The position numbers and the translations under genes are program-made. 9,706 bases of DNA, taken from the NCBI GenBank assembly GCA_017451975.1, contig JAFTNI010000057.1, positions 1 through 9,706 of the forward strand, given 5' to 3'. Positions 7,030 to 9,706 of this stretch are shown piece after piece (the first letter of the stretch is position 1; every line of letters begins with the position of its first letter). The notes beneath the pieces were generated by a model, which saw nothing but the letters and a program-made list of their open reading frames with translations, had not been told where the DNA came from and did no database searches. The stretch comes from Clostridia bacterium (GTDB taxonomy: Bacteria; Bacillota; Clostridia; Oscillospirales; CAG-272).

Positions 7030-7058
7030 TTGACTTTTAACCTATTATAGGTTAAAAT
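7030..7058 (+). promoter_or_regulatory. Promoter of the membrane-protein gene, spacer filled by operator
   Basis: TTGACT (7030-7035) and TAAAAT (7053-7058) are separated by 17 bp, each one base from consensus. The predicted start of transcription is near 7065, giving a leader of roughly 136 nt before the ATG at 7201. The palindrome at 7035-7057 covers the whole spacer and touches both hexamers, so a bound repressor would exclude RNA polymerase. A perfect TATAAT at 7149-7154 nearer the gene has no acceptable -35 and is a weaker alternative. Confidence 0.68.
7035..7057. promoter_or_regulatory. Palindromic operator, probable XRE repressor site
   Basis: TTTTAACCTA (7035-7044) and TAGGTTAAAA (7048-7057) form a perfect 10-bp inverted repeat around a 3-bp TTA centre. 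Size, symmetry and position between a small XRE gene and a divergent gene are typical of a Cro/C1-class operator. On the minus strand the site contains TATAAT (7049-7044), which could be the regulator's own -10, although the best -35 (TTGCTC at 7074-7069) is 19 bp away and poor. Binding could therefore control both directions. The repeat is directly visible; the link to this regulator is inference. Confidence 0.72.
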
Positions 7059-7071
7059 GATTTTACAAGAG

Positions 7072-7102
7072 CAAATTGTGTGCCAAATTGTTAACAAATT
7101 GT
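7072..7102 (+). repeat. Three phased CAAATTGT direct repeats in the leader
   Basis: CAAATTGT occurs at 7072-7079, 7084-7091 and 7095-7102, with start-to-start distances of 12 and 11 bp, about one helical turn. The second and third copies flank a palindrome, TTGTTAACAA (7088-7097). The set lies just downstream of the predicted transcription start of the membrane-protein gene. It could be further protein-binding sites on one DNA face or an RNA feature. The sequence is AT-rich, so some repetition by chance is possible. Confidence 0.5.
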
Positions 7103-7200
7103 AAATAAAACTATTTTTTGCACAAAAATGCACATTTTTTGCGTCTTATATAATGATTACAAAAAATTTGCGTTTTAGAGCAAATGAAAGGGGATTTACA

Positions 7201-8049
7201 ATGAGAAATTTAACAGTTAAAAGGGCAAAAACCTTTGTTGCTTGCCTTGCGAAAGCTAACGTTTATATTGAGGACGAAAAGAATTACGACCTTATTATAA
7301 ACAACACTCCTTGCCGCAAATTGGGCACTCTGAAAAACGGAGAAGAGAAAACTTTTGAAATAAGCGAAGCTTCTGCCAGAGTTTATGTTATAGCAGATAA
7401 GCTCAGCAAGGGATTTTGCAACGAGTTTGTCGAAATTCCTTACGGAGAAGAGGACGTTACTCTTACGGGTAAAAACCGCTTCAATATCGCTACGGGCAAC
7501 GCCTTCCGCTTTGACGGCGAGGTGAGCGAGGAAGTGCTTGCAAACAGAAGAAAAAGCACTCGCCGCGGCGCTATAGTTATGGTTATTGCAGGTATTGTGG
7601 GCTTTATTATAGGCTTTATGGGTACGAGTACTGCTTTCGGCAACGGCCTCAATGGCGAACCCAAGGATTTTTCTGCTTCCGGTATGGCGATTACTTTGAC
7701 AGATAACTTTGAGCTTGACAGCGTTGAAGGTTATGCACTTGCTTGCAAATCTGATAAAGTGATTATGTTCGCGCTTCGCGAAAGCTTTGCCGAATATCCT
7801 GTTCTTGAGGACTATACAGTAAGAGAATATGCCGACGCAGCTAATAGAGCTTCGACTCTTATACAGAGCAAAGACAGTCTTACATATTTTGAATATGATG
7901 CTTTAAACGGCAACGACTACCACTATTTCGCGTTTGTTTATAAAACCGAAGATGCATTCTGGCTTGTACAGTTTGGCTGCAGAAAATCTGTTGCCGACGA
8001 TTGCAGAGAGTATGCGTTCGAATGGGCAAAGAGCGTTAAATTTGATTGA
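7201..8049 (+). CDS. Uncharacterised single-pass membrane protein, cytoplasmic beta-rich N-domain and outer C-domain
   Basis: I cannot name a function for this 282-residue protein. Residues 1-106 form a soluble, probably beta-rich domain containing NNTPCRKLGTLKNGEEKTFEI (34-54, broken by short loops), VYVIADKLSKGF (61-72) and GKNRFNIATGNAFRFDG (90-106). A basic stretch, NRRKSTRR (115-122), precedes one hydrophobic segment at about 123-142. By the positive-inside rule the N-domain is cytoplasmic and the remaining 140 residues lie outside. The C-domain (FSASGMAITL ... AFWLVQFGCRKS ... AFEWAKSVKF) resembles the PsbP/DcrB-like fold of bacterial lipoproteins; this is an impression, not a match. 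Start 7201 has AAAGGGG 7-8 nt upstream; an in-frame ATG at 7153 has no ribosome site and overlaps a TATAAT. Transcription probably depends on the XRE operator upstream. Confidence 0.85.
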   Translation: MRNLTVKRAKTFVACLAKANVYIEDEKNYDLIINNTPCRKLGTLKNGEEKTFEISEASARVYVIADKLSKGFCNEFVEIPYGEEDVTLTGKNRFNIATGNAFRFDGEVSEEVLANRRKSTRRGAIVMVIAGIVGFIIGFMGTSTAFGNGLNGEPKDFSASGMAITLTDNFELDSVEGYALACKSDKVIMFALRESFAEYPVLEDYTVREYADAANRASTLIQSKDSLTYFEYDALNGNDYHYFAFVYKTEDAFWLVQFGCRKSVADDCREYAFEWAKSVKFD

Positions 8050-8075
8050 TATTTTTGGGGAGTATTCGATATTAT
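8046..8075 (+). promoter_or_regulatory. Possible promoter for the MGAWG-type gene
   Basis: TTGATA (8046-8051) and TATTAT (8070-8075) are 18 bp apart. The first hexamer overlaps the end of the preceding gene and the second lies in the loop of the adjacent inverted repeat. A start near 8082 would leave a leader of about 42 nt. The boxes are only fair, so the gene may instead rely on read-through from the membrane-protein gene. Confidence 0.35.
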
Positions 8076-8090
8076 TCAATCGAATACTCC
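8059..8090 (+). terminator. Strong hairpin between membrane-protein and MGAWG-type genes: terminator or operator
   Basis: GGAGTATTCGAT (8059-8070) and ATCGAATACTCC (8079-8090) form a perfect 12-bp stem with an 8-base loop; G-U, G-C, G-U and A-U pairs could extend its foot to 8055-8094. The following T run is short (ATTTT at 8097-8100 after CGATA), so it is a weak intrinsic terminator at best. The 3' arm includes CTCCT (8087-8091), complementary to the AGGAG ribosome site at 8111-8115. It also overlaps a possible promoter, so an operator role is an equal alternative. Confidence 0.5.
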
Positions 8091-8123
8091 TCGATAATTT
8101 TAGATTGATAAGGAGGAATAAAC

Positions 8124-9215
8124 ATGGGAGCGTGGGGAACAGCCTTATATTCAAACGATATTTCTTGCGATGTTCGTGATATGTGCAACGAGGTTTATCC
8201 GTTAGTCGGGAAAGAAGCGGGGCAGAGGCTTGTACTTGAAGAATTTGCAGAAATCATAGAAGGCGACATTGATAACGAATATTCAAATTTCTGGTTCGCG
8301 CTTGCAGATTGGCAATGGAAGCACGGAGTTTTAACAGATGAGGTAAAAGAAAGAACGATTTATTTGATTAAATCTCGTGCAGGCATAGAAGAATGGGAAG
8401 AAAGCGGTAACAAATCTGACGTAAAAAAACGAATTGCCGTTATGGATAAGCTGTTTGAAGAGATTAAATCGCTGCAACCTACAGAAAGAATCTCCAAGCC
8501 GAAAATCAAAAAGCCGAAGCACAAACCGGGTGATATTATAATTTTCCGAACTTGCACAAAGGAGTATGAATATGCTGATACCGTATGGAATATAGATCAT
8601 TGCTCGTGTAACTTCTACTATTCTCCCGAAATTGCAAACAGAATTCCTGAGCGCATATCTCCGCCGTATGAGGCATACGACAAATATATTGCCATTCTTT
8701 GCGTTGGTACAGAAAAACTGCCATATTCTCATTATGTAGAGGGATTTTATAACGAGTACAGTGTTTATGCTTTTTATGACTATGTAAGTGATAAGAAACC
8801 AACTGTTGAAGACCTCAGGAAATGCGGATTTCTGCCAAATATCAAATTGAATTCGGAAGAACCAAAGGGAGCTTACTGTTGGGCAAAGACCATATCGGTT
8901 GAATGGGTATATAAGTTTATTGTATTCTATTTAAATAAAGAAAATAACATTCAGAGTATGGAAAAAGTACACTGTCCTTCCGAAAGTGAAAGATTCAATT
9001 ACTTGTTTTCGCGCAAAAATTATTTTGAAGATACTGCTTCTCCCATGGAAATGTTTGGTGCATTTGCAAGCTTTTTTGAAGAAAAAGTAAGGCTATCCTC
9101 TATAGGCGAACAATATGACAATCTGCTGGATGAAAATATTGTAAACCCCAAGCTCAGCTCGGGGGAGATGTATGACCGAAATTTAAAATTATTGGTGAAA
9201 AATAACAGGGAATAA
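8124..9215 (+). CDS. Uncharacterised two-part protein with MGAWGT N-terminus (DUF4259/immunity-like)
   Basis: The first part of this 363-residue protein (1-115) starts MGAWGTALYSNDISCDVRD, a pattern I associate with DUF4259-like and related proteins, and continues as a helical block with SNFWFALADWQWKHGVL (54-70). A Lys/Pro-rich linker (124-135) leads to a second part from KPGDIIIFR (134-142), probably beta-rich. Its opening resembles domains of the Imm26-like immunity group in polymorphic toxin systems; this is weak inference. There is no signal peptide or membrane segment, so it should be cytoplasmic. No toxin gene is next to it, so a link to toxin immunity is not shown. A strong AAGGAGG (8110-8116) lies 7 nt before the ATG. 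Its DNA is clearly AT-richer than the synthetase operon, suggesting transfer. A strong terminator follows. Confidence 0.82.
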   Translation: MGAWGTALYSNDISCDVRDMCNEVYPLVGKEAGQRLVLEEFAEIIEGDIDNEYSNFWFALADWQWKHGVLTDEVKERTIYLIKSRAGIEEWEESGNKSDVKKRIAVMDKLFEEIKSLQPTERISKPKIKKPKHKPGDIIIFRTCTKEYEYADTVWNIDHCSCNFYYSPEIANRIPERISPPYEAYDKYIAILCVGTEKLPYSHYVEGFYNEYSVYAFYDYVSDKKPTVEDLRKCGFLPNIKLNSEEPKGAYCWAKTISVEWVYKFIVFYLNKENNIQSMEKVHCPSESERFNYLFSRKNYFEDTASPMEMFGAFASFFEEKVRLSSIGEQYDNLLDENIVNPKLSSGEMYDRNLKLLVKNNRE

Positions 9216-9220
9216 AAGAT

Positions 9221-9246
9221 AAAAGCCCTGCGGAAGCGGGGCTTTT
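9221..9246. terminator. Bidirectional intrinsic terminator
   Basis: AAAAGCCCTGC (9221-9231), loop GGAA and GCGGGGCTTTT (9236-9246) form an 11-bp stem with one T-G pair, GC-rich at the core and ending in a T run on both strands. It lies 5 bases past the stop of the MGAWG-type gene and 6 bases past the stop of the converging gene, so it can end both transcripts. Confidence 0.92.
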
Positions 9247-9252
9247 GCTTAA

Positions 9253-9706
9253 TTACAATCTTAATTCTTCAATATAAGGTGTATCAAAATTCACTTTAAT
9301 TACTTTGGGATCTACATCAATTTTTTTGTCTCCAAGTGCTAAATAAGTTTGAGAAATAAGTTCACATTTAATCTTTGCCATCTTAGCACTGTAATTTCTG
9401 TTATACTCATCTCGGATAGCTTTTTCCTCATAAGTTTCCTTGCATTCTCTGAAATCGAATGTGATAGTCTGGCGTATCTTATAAGAAATATCGTAAGTTG
9501 TATTTCCGGAAATTCCAATGTCCATATCGGATGCAACGCATCTCGCTATAATAACCTCATCATTATATGTTCGATCTAAAGAGTATTTTACATCTTCTGC
9601 CACGTGTTTCATTATTGAATATATATCAGTTGAACCGAAAATAATACCGTTGTTTACTTTCTTTTTGTCGGATTTATCGCTATCATTGCGTTCATCCTTG
9701 TCATCA
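9253..9706 (-). CDS. Hypothetical protein with charged linker, partial (N-terminus beyond window)
   Basis: The frame stays open from the stop at 9253 to the window edge, giving at least 151 codons; the internal ATG at 9612 is not the true start. The visible N-terminal part is a strongly hydrophilic stretch rich in Asp, Lys and Ser (DDKDERNDSDKSDKKK), as in linkers behind a membrane anchor or lipoprotein signal, so the protein may be exported; the anchor itself would lie outside the window. The remainder (about 120 residues, from IFGSTDIYSIMKHVAEDV to the end) is predicted mixed alpha/beta, with strands around ARCVASDMDIGI and YDISYKIRQTITFDF and an Arg/Glu-rich helix (CKETYEEKAIRDEYNRNY). I recognise no family. 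The DNA is AT-rich like the neighbouring MGAWG-type gene, and the two converge on a shared terminator. Confidence 0.75.
   Translation of the reverse strand, partial: DDKDERNDSDKSDKKKVNNGIIFGSTDIYSIMKHVAEDVKYSLDRTYNDEVIIARCVASDMDIGISGNTTYDISYKIRQTITFDFRECKETYEEKAIRDEYNRNYSAKMAKIKCELISQTYLALGDKKIDVDPKVIKVNFDTPYIEELRL

Noticed and set aside
6972..7133. N-terminal extension of the XRE regulator to 129 residues
   Set aside because: The extension is AT-rich and would run through the palindrome and operator region. ATG 6971 has a good GGGAG site and begins the HTH domain.
6744..8049. Toxin-antitoxin pair or prophage remnant
   Set aside because: The XRE gene is divergent from a 282-residue membrane protein with no toxin-like features, and no integrase, phage structural gene or attachment repeat was seen.

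Overview
The window reads as ordinary chromosome of a Clostridia-like Firmicute (Bacillota), most plausibly a gut Oscillospirales or Christensenellales type. The signs are purine-rich Shine-Dalgarno sites, a flavin-dependent ThyX with a C-terminal cysteine tail, the long (about 560 aa) clostridial form of GluRS next to a GlnRS, and a stand-alone LUD-domain protein. The lineage is an inference from family resemblance, not a search result.

Region 1 (1-1884, minus strand) is a tight three-gene operon: a TagA/WecG-family glycosyltransferase, then thyX, then a NUDIX hydrolase cut by the left edge of the window. Adjacent genes are separated by a single base. Region 2 (1885-2056) is a divergent intergenic region. 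It holds two good sigma-70 type promoters back to back, with a perfect inverted repeat between their -35 boxes. Region 3 (2057-6698, plus strand) is a housekeeping operon: a glyoxalase II-like metallo-beta-lactamase-fold hydrolase, GluRS, GlnRS and a LUD-domain protein whose start overlaps the glnS stop. It ends in a hairpin at 6712-6737 shared with the converging regulator gene.

Region 4 (6744-9706) looks accessory and its last two genes are clearly AT-richer. It holds a small XRE-type repressor on the minus strand, a plus-strand promoter with a perfect palindrome filling its -35/-10 spacer, an uncharacterised single-pass membrane protein, an uncharacterised two-part soluble protein beginning MGAWGT (a start seen in DUF4259-like and immunity-type proteins), a strong bidirectional terminator, and a converging hypothetical protein cut by the right edge.

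Functionally, the left half concerns cell-envelope glycosylation, dTMP synthesis and nucleotide clean-up. The middle concerns charging of tRNA-Glu and tRNA-Gln. The right part is best described as a small repressor-controlled membrane-protein locus of unknown function, followed by a possible orphan immunity gene. No tRNA, rRNA, CRISPR array, insertion sequence or T-box leader was seen. The most original material is regulatory: the XRE operator inside the 7030-7058 promoter, three helically phased repeats in that gene's leader, and the palindrome between the divergent promoters.
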